From an uncultured Clostridia bacterium (GTDB lineage Bacteria; Bacillota; Clostridia; Christensenellales; UBA1242): a stretch of 31,427 nt of DNA. The position numbers were made by a program, and so were the translations under genes. Under the pieces are notes generated by a model. That model was not told the origin of the DNA and made no database searches. It was given only the letters and a program-made list of their open reading frames with translations. The stretch covers positions 1-31,427 of the forward strand of contig CAKVHC010000012.1 of NCBI GenBank assembly GCA_934747805.1. Reading direction: 5' to 3'. Positions 22,717-30,160 of this stretch are shown one piece after another. Numbering within the stretch: position 1 is the first letter of the stretch; every line of letters begins with the position of its first letter.

Positions 22717-23120
22717 TATTTAGTTTCCTTTTTGACGACGCTACTCAAAAAGCCGTTGATAAACTTGTAACTCTTTTCGGTAGAATATTTCTTGGCGAGC
22801 TCGACAGCCTCATTAATTATGACTGCAGGCGGGTTTTCCTTGATATACATCAACTCGCAAAGGCTTACGAAAATAATTGCTAGGTCCACTTTGAAAAGGC
22901 GTTCCTTAGTGTAACCTACCAGGTTGTCCGTTATTATTTTGTTTAGATCTGCATAATGCTCAGCTGATGTACGCAAAATCTGTGCTACGAATGCCAAATC
23001 GTCTTCTTCGGTTAGCGTGTCATATAAATCTAAGTTGTTGATATCTCCGTCCTTTTCCGCATTGAAAAGACGTGCGTACATTGATTGAAAAGCGACTTCT
23101 CTGGCTTGTGACCTACTCAT
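22716..23120 (-). CDS. nusB: Transcription antitermination factor NusB
   Basis: Binds boxA RNA with NusE (S10) in rRNA antitermination complexes. The product is 134 residues, all-helical: MSRSQAREVAFQSMYARLFN at the start and ERLFKVDLAIIFVSLCELMYIKENPPAVIINEAVELAKKYSTEKSYKFINGFLSSVVK at the end, both typical. ATG 23120 is chosen over the TTG at 23132 because GGAGG lies 5 nt before it and overlaps the TTG region. Confidence 0.94.
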   Translation of the reverse strand: MSRSQAREVAFQSMYARLFNAEKDGDINNLDLYDTLTEEDDLAFVAQILRTSAEHYADLNKIITDNLVGYTKERLFKVDLAIIFVSLCELMYIKENPPAVIINEAVELAKKYSTEKSYKFINGFLSSVVKKETK

Positions 23121-23135
23121 TGTTTCCTCCAAACG

Positions 23136-23162
23136 AAAATTCCCCTTGTATTAAAAGGGGAA
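23136..23162 (-). terminator. Weak terminator or attenuator between asp23 and nusB
   Basis: TTCCCCTT (23155-23162 on the minus strand) pairs with AAGGGGAA (23140-23147) across a 7-nt loop, followed by four T. The short T-run suggests partial termination, setting a lower level for nusB and downstream genes than for asp23. Confidence 0.5.
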
Positions 23163-23166
23163 ATGA

Positions 23167-23517
23167 TTAATTATTGGCATTAATTTTGGCAACGTCCACA
23201 ATGTGAACATTGATGGCCTTGATTGGAATGTCAATCATGGTTTGTATGTTGCTCTTAATGTTCTGCTGAATTTTGTAAACGATGTCATTGACAACGACAT
23301 TCTGTTCTACGACAACATAGACATCAATCACAATGCCAAAGTCTGTATATTTGATTTTAACGCCAGACTCAGCATCTTTACGAACAATTTTCGCTAGTTT
23401 ATTCGCCAAATTGTCTGCCATGCCGGCCACGCCTTGCGTTTCCTTAGTGGCGGAAAATACGATTGACTGCAAGATGTTCTTGTCAAAGAATAAACTACCT
23501 TTATCTTCAAAATTCAT
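23167..23517 (-). CDS. Asp23/Gls24 family envelope stress protein
   Basis: A 116-residue Asp23/Gls24 domain protein (VFSATKETQGVAGMADNLANK; GVKIKYTDFGIVIDVYVVVEQNVVVNDIVYKIQQNIKSNIQTM). Family members assemble near the membrane and are linked to cell-envelope homeostasis; the molecular role is unclear. It precedes nusB, as in many Clostridia. AGGAG lies 6 nt upstream of ATG 23517. Confidence 0.92.
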   Translation of the reverse strand: MNFEDKGSLFFDKNILQSIVFSATKETQGVAGMADNLANKLAKIVRKDAESGVKIKYTDFGIVIDVYVVVEQNVVVNDIVYKIQQNIKSNIQTMIDIPIKAINVHIVDVAKINANN

Positions 23518-23539
23518 TTTATGCTCCTAATTATGACTA

Positions 23540-23568
23540 ATTATAGCATATAAATTATGCTTTGGCAA
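23540..23568 (-). promoter_or_regulatory. Sigma-A promoter of asp23-nusB-xseAB-proS
   Basis: Minus strand TTGCCA (23563-23568), 17 bp, perfect TATAAT (23540-23545) with extended TGC. It separates the housekeeping genes from the upstream sporulation operon. Confidence 0.75.
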
Positions 23569-23584
23569 TTATCTAGCAAACATT

Positions 23585-24064
23585 TTATTCGGCAGATGGC
23601 ATAATTGCAATGTTATCGATAGGCACTTTTGTTTGCTTCAGAATGATGTCTTTGATTTGAGAAACTTGTTCAGCAGTTAAATCCTTTTCGCTACGATTGA
23701 CAACGACATTCACGTAGTTATTACTTTCAGTGTATACTGCATCTGTTTGCAATTTGGCTTCGATGAGACCTTCGATTACAACCTCTTTTTCAATTTGAGC
23801 GATAAGTGCATTCTTAGCTTCTTGTGCACTAGCGATTTCTGCCTTAGTGGACTTTTCACTGGCGATGATGCTCTCATAGAGATTGATTTCGCTTTTGCGT
23901 GCACTATCACGGTTGGCTCTGAAATTCGTGTAGAAACTCTCAGTAGCACTGCTGTTAACGTTTACTGATGTAAGGTTGTTGTTAAGCATAATGTTTAAGA
24001 ATCCTGTCACGCCCAAAAGCACAACCATTACCGATAAAATGATTATTTTTTTCTTTTTACTCAT
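23585..24064 (-). CDS. spoIIIAH: Stage III sporulation protein AH
   Basis: The mother-cell membrane protein whose extracellular domain pairs with SpoIIQ of the forespore (or its clostridial equivalent) to form the feeding-tube channel. It has 159 residues: an N-terminal membrane helix (~6-27, KKKKIIILSVMVVLLGVTGFLNIML), a coiled region, and a C-terminal YscJ/FliF-like domain (EAKLQTDAVYTESNNYVNVVVNRSEKDLTAEQVSQIKDIILKQTK). GGAGAGAG precedes the ATG. It is last of the operon. Confidence 0.92.
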   Translation of the reverse strand: MSKKKKIIILSVMVVLLGVTGFLNIMLNNNLTSVNVNSSATESFYTNFRANRDSARKSEINLYESIIASEKSTKAEIASAQEAKNALIAQIEKEVVIEGLIEAKLQTDAVYTESNNYVNVVVNRSEKDLTAEQVSQIKDIILKQTKVPIDNIAIMPSAE

Positions 24065-24075
24065 AACTCTCTCTC

Positions 24076-24546
24076 CTATTTTGATAAAAATACTTCTATA
24101 TTACCACTTGATATCTCAAATAGTGCTTGCGTGGCTTTTATCAAGTTTAGTTTTACAGCCACATCGTCTACGCCCCTTGCCACAATGACAACGCCTTTGA
24201 TTGGTGGGAATGACGTCATCGTTACGGTTTGGGTCTTTTCGTTGACTGGGATGCCTGTCATATCTAGCGTAATGACGACCGACACTCGACTCGCACCCTT
24301 AATGTTAGACAAAGTGTCTTCTAGGCGTGCTTCCAACGAATTGACGTAACCTGTCACCGTGCCGTCGTTGTTGACCGCCGTCGTCTTCTTTTTATCTACA
24401 GACGACATATATATCAGCACCATTGCCACGACAAAGACGATTGCAATCACTATCTCAATGTGTTTTATCGATTTAAGTTTCTCAAATATTTTAAGTTTTG
24501 GCTTTGGTTTTTTGTTTTGCGCAACTGCGTCGCTCTGCTCATTCAT
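24076..24546 (-). CDS. spoIIIAG: Stage III sporulation protein AG
   Basis: The ring-forming component of the SpoIIIA-SpoIIQ channel. It has 156 residues: a cytoplasmic N-terminus, one membrane helix (~32-48, IEIVIAIVFVVAMVLIYMSS) and an extracellular ring-building domain with RLEDTLSNIKGASRVSVVITLD and IKGVVIVARGVDDVAVKLNLIKATQALFEIS, typical of SpoIIIAG. It overlaps spoIIIAF by 8 nt. Confidence 0.93.
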   Translation of the reverse strand: MNEQSDAVAQNKKPKPKLKIFEKLKSIKHIEIVIAIVFVVAMVLIYMSSVDKKKTTAVNNDGTVTGYVNSLEARLEDTLSNIKGASRVSVVITLDMTGIPVNEKTQTVTMTSFPPIKGVVIVARGVDDVAVKLNLIKATQALFEISSGNIEVFLSK

Positions 24547-25018
24547 TAAAACTTATTGCACCCTCCTCGACTTTTACACTGTTTATAATGCACTCCTTGA
24601 TTACGTTATACTTATTTATATGCTTGTCCTTTCTATCAATGACTAAATTTTGAATATTTACAATAATTTTTTCTATGGATATGTCCAAGTCTGTTTCTTT
24701 GTATACGACCTCTATACTTACATTCTTCATTCCTTCTGTATCGAGTTTCTGCTCTAGATAGGTGGCAAGTTGCTCGGCTCTTGCTTTGGTGATGTAATCT
24801 ATATAGTCTTCGTTAACGCTTACCGCTGTTGTGTCTATCAAGTCATTAAGGTTAAAATTCTTGTTAACTAGATTGACTATTGGCGTGAGCAATATAAACA
24901 CAACAAAAATAGAATACATACCTTTTATGTATTTTCGAGTTTGACCATTAGGCAGTGCCACTTCAATCACAATTCCGAGAATTACCGCCCCTAATATGCT
25001 AGATATATATGTTCTCAT
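24539..25018 (-). CDS. spoIIIAF: Stage III sporulation protein AF
   Basis: A membrane component of the feeding-tube complex. It has 159 residues. Two N-terminal membrane helices (~5-23 and ~33-52, FVVFILLTPIVNLV) are followed by a small extracellular domain (KNVSIEVVYKETDLDISIEKIIVNI). It overlaps spoIIIAE by 4 nt at the start and spoIIIAG by 8 nt at the end. Confidence 0.9.
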   Translation of the reverse strand: MRTYISSILGAVILGIVIEVALPNGQTRKYIKGMYSIFVVFILLTPIVNLVNKNFNLNDLIDTTAVSVNEDYIDYITKARAEQLATYLEQKLDTEGMKNVSIEVVYKETDLDISIEKIIVNIQNLVIDRKDKHINKYNVIKECIINSVKVEEGAISFNE

Positions 25019-26277
25019 ACAAACACACTCCCCGCCGTCGCCATAATCATGCCCATCATAAGCAAATACATAAACGACAGCACTATTATTGTTGTAGATA
25101 GGATATTTAGGCTCTTTGATACGCCGTCCAGCATCTTCACCAGTTTATCGTCGCACAATGGCTGCATGATTGCACACGTTAGTTTTAACAAAAGCGAAAA
25201 AATTGCAAGTTCTAGTATTGGGTTGATAATAGTGGAGAGAAGAAATATCATGCCCACTATGCCCACTCCGTTTTTGATAAGAAGACTGCTAGATAGTATT
25301 AGGTCAAAGCCTTCGGTCAAATAACCGCCCATAATTGGCACATAGCTTTTGATAGTGAACTTTGCAGTGCGTATTGAAACACTATCGAATGTTGAGGCGG
25401 AAATGCCTTGAATGCTGATGACAGCAAAGAAGACTGTAAACGTCACTCCCACCACCCACTTGAAAAGGCTGGATATAAAACTGTTGACCTTGTCCAGCTT
25501 TATCGAATTACTTAGGTTGCCAACAAATGTGAAGACAATTGACAAAATAAATAGTGGTAGTACAAATGAAATAAAGAGTTGCGATACTCCACTCGTTAGT
25601 AAGGCTACGGCAGGCTTGTACAGACCAACAGATTTTGTGCCGCCCACTGATACAGCAAGGGTGAGAAGAATTGGAAAGATTGCATTCATCTGTGTTCTAA
25701 TTGATGTAATAGTCTGGCTGGTTGTAGAGAGCAAGTTTTTAACACAACTGCCTATTGCGACAATTACTAGACTTAGGCATACAAAGTTTGTGATGTCATT
25801 AAGGCTTTTTTCATTGTTCTTGCTTTTTATTTTGCCAAGCAAACTGCAAGTTATCGTTACTCCAAGTACAAAAAGCATTAATGGTATATACTTTTTTATA
25901 CAGCCAGTAAATGCGGTCAGAATCAGCGAAAATATGTTGTCATATTCAAGGCTTATTTCGCCTACAAGTACCTTTTTTACGCCGTTAGCCACATCGGTCA
26001 AATTAATTATTGGCGTCGTGCTAGCATTCAATTCTTGCAACATTAAATCCAGTGAAGTGAAATCTATCTGATTAAGTTGATTGTCTATTTCGCTTGTAAG
26101 TTCTTTTTCAAATTCTAATCGGTTATTTTCGTATGCAAGTGCGTACGAATTGGTCGGAACAATGTATATAGCGTATATGATTGCGCTTAATAGAGCAATT
26201 ATGCAAATGATGCGCTGACGTAACAGTTGTCTCTTGACTTTTGTTTTTAAACTATGTTTGGCGAAAGGGTTTTTCAT
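25015..26277 (-). CDS. spoIIIAE: Stage III sporulation protein AE
   Basis: A polytopic membrane component of the channel. It has 420 residues: a basic N-terminus and signal-like helix (~18-47, ending NSYALA), an extracellular segment (~48-100), then about eight hydrophobic helices. Conserved stretches include MNAIFPILLTLAVSVGGTKSVGLYKPAVALLT and SYVPIMGGYLTEGFDLILSSSLLIKNGVGIVGM, characteristic of SpoIIIAE. The ATG overlaps the spoIIIAD stop by one base. Confidence 0.94.
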   Translation of the reverse strand: MKNPFAKHSLKTKVKRQLLRQRIICIIALLSAIIYAIYIVPTNSYALAYENNRLEFEKELTSEIDNQLNQIDFTSLDLMLQELNASTTPIINLTDVANGVKKVLVGEISLEYDNIFSLILTAFTGCIKKYIPLMLFVLGVTITCSLLGKIKSKNNEKSLNDITNFVCLSLVIVAIGSCVKNLLSTTSQTITSIRTQMNAIFPILLTLAVSVGGTKSVGLYKPAVALLTSGVSQLFISFVLPLFILSIVFTFVGNLSNSIKLDKVNSFISSLFKWVVGVTFTVFFAVISIQGISASTFDSVSIRTAKFTIKSYVPIMGGYLTEGFDLILSSSLLIKNGVGIVGMIFLLSTIINPILELAIFSLLLKLTCAIMQPLCDDKLVKMLDGVSKSLNILSTTIIVLSFMYLLMMGMIMATAGSVFV

Positions 26278-26660
26278 TATACCAACTCCAAAATAGTGTC
26301 AATCAAGGTGTTTACGATTGGCATTGACAAAAGAAGAATCATGAGCTTGCCTGCGAGCAAGATTTTATCGCCAATACTTGAGTTGCCAGTGTCGGTGCAT
26401 AGATTGGCACTGAATTCACACAAATATCCAATGCCTATCATTTTGAAAACTGGAGCGAGCACGCCGTCGCCTAGTCCTGTTTTGATAAACATAAGTTTGA
26501 GCGATTTTGCGATATCAATCACCATATCCACAGAAAGAACTAGCACGATAATTGACCCTGCTAGTCCAATAAGTATTGCGATTTCTGGTTTTATCTGCTT
26601 TACGAATAGGCAGACAAAACTAGTCACCAGCCCTACGGCAATTATTTTTGCTAACTCCAT
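26277..26660 (-). CDS. spoIIIAD: Stage III sporulation protein AD
   Basis: A 127-residue membrane protein with about four helices, matching SpoIIIAD in size and in motifs such as VKQIKPEIAILIGLAGSIIVL and LAPVFKMIGIGYLCEFSANLCTDTGNSSIGDKILLAGK. It lies 8 nt after spoIIIAC. Confidence 0.92.
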   Translation of the reverse strand: MELAKIIAVGLVTSFVCLFVKQIKPEIAILIGLAGSIIVLVLSVDMVIDIAKSLKLMFIKTGLGDGVLAPVFKMIGIGYLCEFSANLCTDTGNSSIGDKILLAGKLMILLLSMPIVNTLIDTILELV

Positions 26661-26668
26661 TTTACCTT

Positions 26669-26866
26669 CTAAAACACGTTAAATAAATCTTTTACATTCT
26701 CAACAAGCGACTGAATAAGGTTCAAAACCATCATCAGTGCCACGATAAGTCCAGCCAAAGTGGTGACGTTGCTGATTTCTTCCTTGCCACAATACTTTAG
26801 CAGTTGATTCACAATCGCTGTCACCAAACCAACGCCAGCCAACTTCAATATAATCTCATACCCCAT
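26669..26866 (-). CDS. spoIIIAC: Stage III sporulation protein AC
   Basis: A 65-residue protein with two membrane helices (~8-24, ~35-55). IILKLAGVGLVTAIVNQLLKYCGKEEISNVTTLAGLIVALMMV is a close fit to SpoIIIAC. It lies between spoIIIAB and spoIIIAD, as in other spore formers. Confidence 0.92.
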   Translation of the reverse strand: MGYEIILKLAGVGLVTAIVNQLLKYCGKEEISNVTTLAGLIVALMMVLNLIQSLVENVKDLFNVF

Positions 26867-26874
26867 AATTTCTC

Positions 26875-27360
26875 CTAAATAAGCAATATCGATAACGCCA
26901 AGCCCAAAAGCAAAAATAATTTAGTGTACAGTCCGCCATATTTCACATTTTCAGCCTTTGCTTGCTCCAACAGTTGTGTAACCTGCTCGATTGATGCCTG
27001 TATGTTCATTTTTTCAGTGTCGAAGTCGGCTTTGCCCAGATTTTCCAACGTATGTGTCAGCACATCTTGTTCATTCTGTTTCAAAATATGGCACGAACAG
27101 TCAATACAGTCGCATTTGTGATGCAAGTAGGAATAGTAATTGTCCAAAAGTTTGTGCATGTATTTGTTGTTGGACTGAGAATTGTATCTGTTTACCGTCG
27201 CACTAAGTTTGCTCTTTTCAAAGTTGATATTCGACAGCACATAGTTCAGAAATCCTACAAAGTCGCCAAAAAAGGCTTGTCTATCTATGTAATACTTAGA
27301 CAATCCACGACCAATGTAGGTCAACGATGAAATCAAAGTTAAAATTAAAAAATATTTCAT
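26875..27360 (-). CDS. spoIIIAB: Stage III sporulation protein AB
   Basis: A 161-residue protein with a membrane helix at each end (~2-18 and ~143-160) and a helical soluble middle. It resembles GspF/PilC-type secretion proteins only distantly; identification rests on its fixed place in the operon and the pattern of an N-terminal YIGRGLSKYYIDRQ and C-terminal KYGGLYTKLFLLLGLALSILLI. CDCIDCSC (~83-90) is an unusual cysteine cluster. It begins one base after the spoIIIAA stop. Confidence 0.88.
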   Translation of the reverse strand: MKYFLILTLISSLTYIGRGLSKYYIDRQAFFGDFVGFLNYVLSNINFEKSKLSATVNRYNSQSNNKYMHKLLDNYYSYLHHKCDCIDCSCHILKQNEQDVLTHTLENLGKADFDTEKMNIQASIEQVTQLLEQAKAENVKYGGLYTKLFLLLGLALSILLI

Positions 27361-27361
27361 A

Positions 27362-28252
27362 CTATCTACAATAAATACAGCTCAAATTAGCATCAAATAT
27401 CGCTGTCAACGTTCCTATGCCATTGTCCTTGGTGAGCAAGACGTATCTATCAAATGTCTTGTCTAACAAATATTGTTTAAAAGCTGCTTTCTGCTTTAAA
27501 TCTTGAATAGACGCACAATGTAGTGTAGCAATCACTTTCACCCCACTATTTGTAGCGTCGCTGACATAGGGCATATCTTTTTCAATGTCAAGTTCGTCAA
27601 AAACGAAGACGTCTGGGCTCATACTACGAATGCCGTATTTGAATGCAAACTCTTTTGATGCGTAACTGTATACGTCAACATAGTCACCTAGTTTAATTTG
27701 TGCATTGCCGTCAACCACGCTGGCAATTTCGCCACGCTCATCCGCAACGAGAAGGTTCAACTTTGGCTTTTTGCTTGAAAGTTGACGCACGAAATCACGT
27801 AGAAACGTAGTTTTGCCAATGCCTGGTGCAGATAAAATGAGCGTGTTTTTAACTTCGTCACCTACAAGATAGTCGTAGGCGAACAAACTACAATTTCTTA
27901 TGTCATGTGGGATACGAATGTTGACTGCTTGAATGTGCTTGATTGTACGCACCGAGCCAGCTTCACTTACCACTTCACCGCACAAGCCTACCCTAATGCC
28001 ACCTTTTAATGTTACGTAGCCTTCCTTGACACTATCGTTGATGGCGTACATTGAATTGTCACATATCTTGTAGATAAACTCGTCCATCATTGTGCGGTCG
28101 CATACGAGCTTGTCCCCAACAAAATATTTGTCACCGCCTGCACAAACAACAACAGGGCAATTGACACGCAACCTTATTTCATTAATTGTGCCGAAATTGA
28201 ACTGCTCTTTTATTGCATTCATAATGACATTAGGCAAATATTCTTCAATCAT
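27362..28252 (-). CDS. spoIIIAA: Stage III sporulation protein AA (ATPase)
   Basis: The cytoplasmic ATPase of the SpoIIIA complex, related to secretion ATPases. It has 296 residues, with Walker A SAPGIGKTTFLRDFV (~142-156), Walker B LLVADERGEIASV (~168-180), VFDELDIEKD (~213) and TLHCAS (~241). It is first in the operon. AAAGG lies 7 nt before the ATG. No convincing sigma-A promoter is seen in the 70-bp gap to efp; a TATACAAA resembles part of a sigma-E -10 box, but a matching -35 is not evident. Confidence 0.94.
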   Translation of the reverse strand: MIEEYLPNVIMNAIKEQFNFGTINEIRLRVNCPVVVCAGGDKYFVGDKLVCDRTMMDEFIYKICDNSMYAINDSVKEGYVTLKGGIRVGLCGEVVSEAGSVRTIKHIQAVNIRIPHDIRNCSLFAYDYLVGDEVKNTLILSAPGIGKTTFLRDFVRQLSSKKPKLNLLVADERGEIASVVDGNAQIKLGDYVDVYSYASKEFAFKYGIRSMSPDVFVFDELDIEKDMPYVSDATNSGVKVIATLHCASIQDLKQKAAFKQYLLDKTFDRYVLLTKDNGIGTLTAIFDANLSCIYCR

Positions 28253-28285
28253 ATAATACCTTTGTATATTCTATTTGACGCACAC

Positions 28286-28314
28286 AAAAAAAAGAACTCG
28301 CAACGAGTCCTTTT
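28286..28314 (-). terminator. Intrinsic terminator of efp
   Basis: On the minus strand, AAAAGGACTCG, TTG and CGAGTTCTTTT form an 11-bp stem with one G-U pair, followed by a run of eight T in all. It separates efp from the spoIIIA operon. Confidence 0.85.
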
Positions 28315-28321
28315 TGAATAA

Positions 28322-28879
28322 TTATACTCTTTCCATATATTCGCCTGTACGAGTGTCCACACGAATCTTTTGGTGATTGTCCACGAAGAGTGGAACTTGG
28401 ATTTTGTAACCTGTTTCCAAAACTGCAGGCTTGTTGCCAGCCTTTGAGGTGTCGCCCTGAACTCCTGGTTCGCATTCAACAATCTCAAGTTCGACAAAAA
28501 GTGGTGGGTCAACTGCAAATGCTTTGCCATTGTAAAGCTGAACTTGAACGTTCATACCTTCAATAATGAAGTTGAGCGCATCAGCCACTGTTTCCTTATT
28601 GAATGGGAATTGCTCGTAAGTTTGAGTGTCCATAAAGTAGTACAAGTCGCCATCAGCGTACAAATATTGCATTTCTTTGTGTTCGATGTGAGCCAACTCA
28701 AATTTTTCACTTGGGTTAAAAGTTCTTTCCAAAACTTGACCAGTCATGGCATTCTTAATCTTTGTACGTACGAAAGCTGCACCCTTGCCTGGCTTAACGT
28801 GTTGGAAATCTACGATATAATAAACTGCGCCATCCAATACGAATGTTACGCCTTTTCTAAAATCTCCTGCTGTAATCAT
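28322..28879 (-). CDS. efp: Elongation factor P
   Basis: Relieves ribosome stalling at polyproline. It has 185 residues in three beta-barrel domains. The tip residue is Lys32 in HVKPGKGAAFVRTK, the same position and context as in Bacillus subtilis, where it carries a 5-aminopentanol modification. The C-terminus has the usual DNHQKIRVDTRTGEYMERV. AAGGAG precedes ATG 28879. In Firmicutes efp is commonly upstream of spoIIIA, as here. Confidence 0.97.
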   Translation of the reverse strand: MITAGDFRKGVTFVLDGAVYYIVDFQHVKPGKGAAFVRTKIKNAMTGQVLERTFNPSEKFELAHIEHKEMQYLYADGDLYYFMDTQTYEQFPFNKETVADALNFIIEGMNVQVQLYNGKAFAVDPPLFVELEIVECEPGVQGDTSKAGNKPAVLETGYKIQVPLFVDNHQKIRVDTRTGEYMERV

Positions 28880-28908
28880 ATTTTCTCCTTAAAATTAATT
28901 TCTCTTGT

Positions 28909-28937
28909 ATTTTAGCATAAAAGTTGTATTTTGCCAA
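28909..28937 (-). promoter_or_regulatory. Sigma-A promoter of efp
   Basis: Minus strand TTGGCA (28932-28937), 17 bp, TAAAAT (28909-28914) with extended TGC. It is followed by a leader of ~25 nt with AAGGAG. Confidence 0.7.
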
Positions 28938-28940
28938 GCA

Positions 28941-29798
28941 TTATACATACAAATATGTTTCCAATTTCATCTTGTTTCCGCTCACAAAGGCTATGCCTAG
29001 AAGCGTGTTTTCAAATTTAACTCTATATTTTCCGTCCGCTATATCTTTAGATATAATTTTGCCGTCTTTTAGGTCATAAAACTCTTGTTGACTAATTTGC
29101 AAAGGTGTTATGAACGAAATGGCTTGGTCTATCGATATTAGATTATCGGCAATTTTTTGCTCATCCAAGTCGACAACTGATATACAATCTTCAAGTTTAA
29201 ACTCGCCCGACTGAATACGCCTGAGGGCACTCATTGCCGCCATAGCTTTTGCATCTTTTGCAATATCCACGCCAAGCGTACGAATGTATGTACCAGCCGA
29301 ACATGTGATGTCGAGCGTAAAATGCTCGTTGTCATATTCGAGCAATTTAATGTCGTAAATATTGAGTTTTTTTGGCTTTAATTCAAATTCTTGCTTTAAT
29401 CTAGCCAGTTTATAGGCTGGCATTCCATTAACCTTTTTTGCACTAAATGCAGGCGGAATTTGACTAATTTCACCCACGAATTTTAGAATAGAATTTTCCA
29501 ATTCTTCTCGTGTAGGAACGAAATCACTTTTGTCTATAATTTCGCCTGTAACGTCCTGTGTGTCATAAAGTGCACCAAAGTTAAAGCTTCCGATATATCG
29601 CTTTTTCTTGGTTAAAAACGTATCGAACAACTTGGTTGCTTTGCCCAATGCCACTGGAAGAACACCAGTCGCCATCGGATCGAGCGTTCCCATCTGACCC
29701 ACTTTTGCGTGAGTCAAACGCACTACTTTTCGCACAACGTCTGTGCTCGTCCAACCTTGCGGCTTATCTATAAGCAGAATGCCGTTGTAATTAATCAT
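28941..29798 (-). CDS. truB: tRNA pseudouridine-55 synthase TruB
   Basis: Forms pseudouridine 55 in the T-loop of tRNAs. It has 285 residues. The catalytic Asp40 lies in GQMGTLDPMATGVLPVALG. Other motifs are GILLIDKPQGWTS at the N-terminus, KRYIGSFNFGALYDTQDVTG, PPAFSAKKVNGMPAYKLAR and CSAGTYIRTLGVDI, and a PUA-like C-terminal region. It overlaps rbfA by 8 nt. No clear terminator follows it before the efp promoter. Confidence 0.96.
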   Translation of the reverse strand: MINYNGILLIDKPQGWTSTDVVRKVVRLTHAKVGQMGTLDPMATGVLPVALGKATKLFDTFLTKKKRYIGSFNFGALYDTQDVTGEIIDKSDFVPTREELENSILKFVGEISQIPPAFSAKKVNGMPAYKLARLKQEFELKPKKLNIYDIKLLEYDNEHFTLDITCSAGTYIRTLGVDIAKDAKAMAAMSALRRIQSGEFKLEDCISVVDLDEQKIADNLISIDQAISFITPLQISQQEFYDLKDGKIISKDIADGKYRVKFENTLLGIAFVSGNKMKLETYLYV

Positions 29799-30159
29799 CG
29801 TCTTCCTCTAATGGCGGAATTACAATTGATTTAAATATTTCGTCAATACGGTCAACATTCTTTTGGCTCTCATCTAGCCTAAACACTAGTCTTGGAGTAA
29901 TGCGAATTTGAATTTGACGACTCACTTCACCACGGATTAGTCCGCCCGCACTTTGCACAGCACGGAGCATTTTTTTACGTTCGTCGTCACTGCCTAAACA
30001 GTCTACATAGACGTGAGAAATGCTTAAATCTGGTGTAGTGTCAACGCTAGTTACACTAACGCTAGTGGGTATGTCTGGATTATCTAGTCGTGTGTTGATA
30101 ACCTCTAACACAACACGTTTGATTGAGGAATTAAGTCTATCCAATCGATTGTTTCTCAT
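29791..30159 (-). CDS. rbfA: Ribosome-binding factor A
   Basis: A KH-fold factor for late 30S maturation. The product is 122 residues from ATG 30159. NNRLDRLNSSIKRVVLEVINTRLDNPDIP, SHVYVDCLGSDDERKKMLRAVQSAGGLIRGEVSRQIQIRITPRLVFRLDES are typical. ATG 30159 is preferred to ATG 30171 because GAGGTG lies directly upstream and it then follows the infB stop rather than overlapping it. The usual order infB-rbfA-truB is kept, without the bifunctional phosphodiesterase gene (nrnA) that sits between rbfA and truB in many Firmicutes. Confidence 0.93.
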   Translation of the reverse strand: MRNNRLDRLNSSIKRVVLEVINTRLDNPDIPTSVSVTSVDTTPDLSISHVYVDCLGSDDERKKMLRAVQSAGGLIRGEVSRQIQIRITPRLVFRLDESQKNVDRIDEIFKSIVIPPLEEDDD

Positions 30160-30160
30160 T

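Noticed and set aside
25412..26071. 219-codon open frame opposite spoIIIAE
   Set aside because: It is antisense to a well-conserved gene, and its Ser/Thr-rich composition is typical of reverse-complemented membrane-protein codons.
28253..28290. Sigma-E promoter for spoIIIA
   Set aside because: Only a partial -10 match (TATACAAA) without a fitting -35 at 13-15 bp; not strong enough to annotate.
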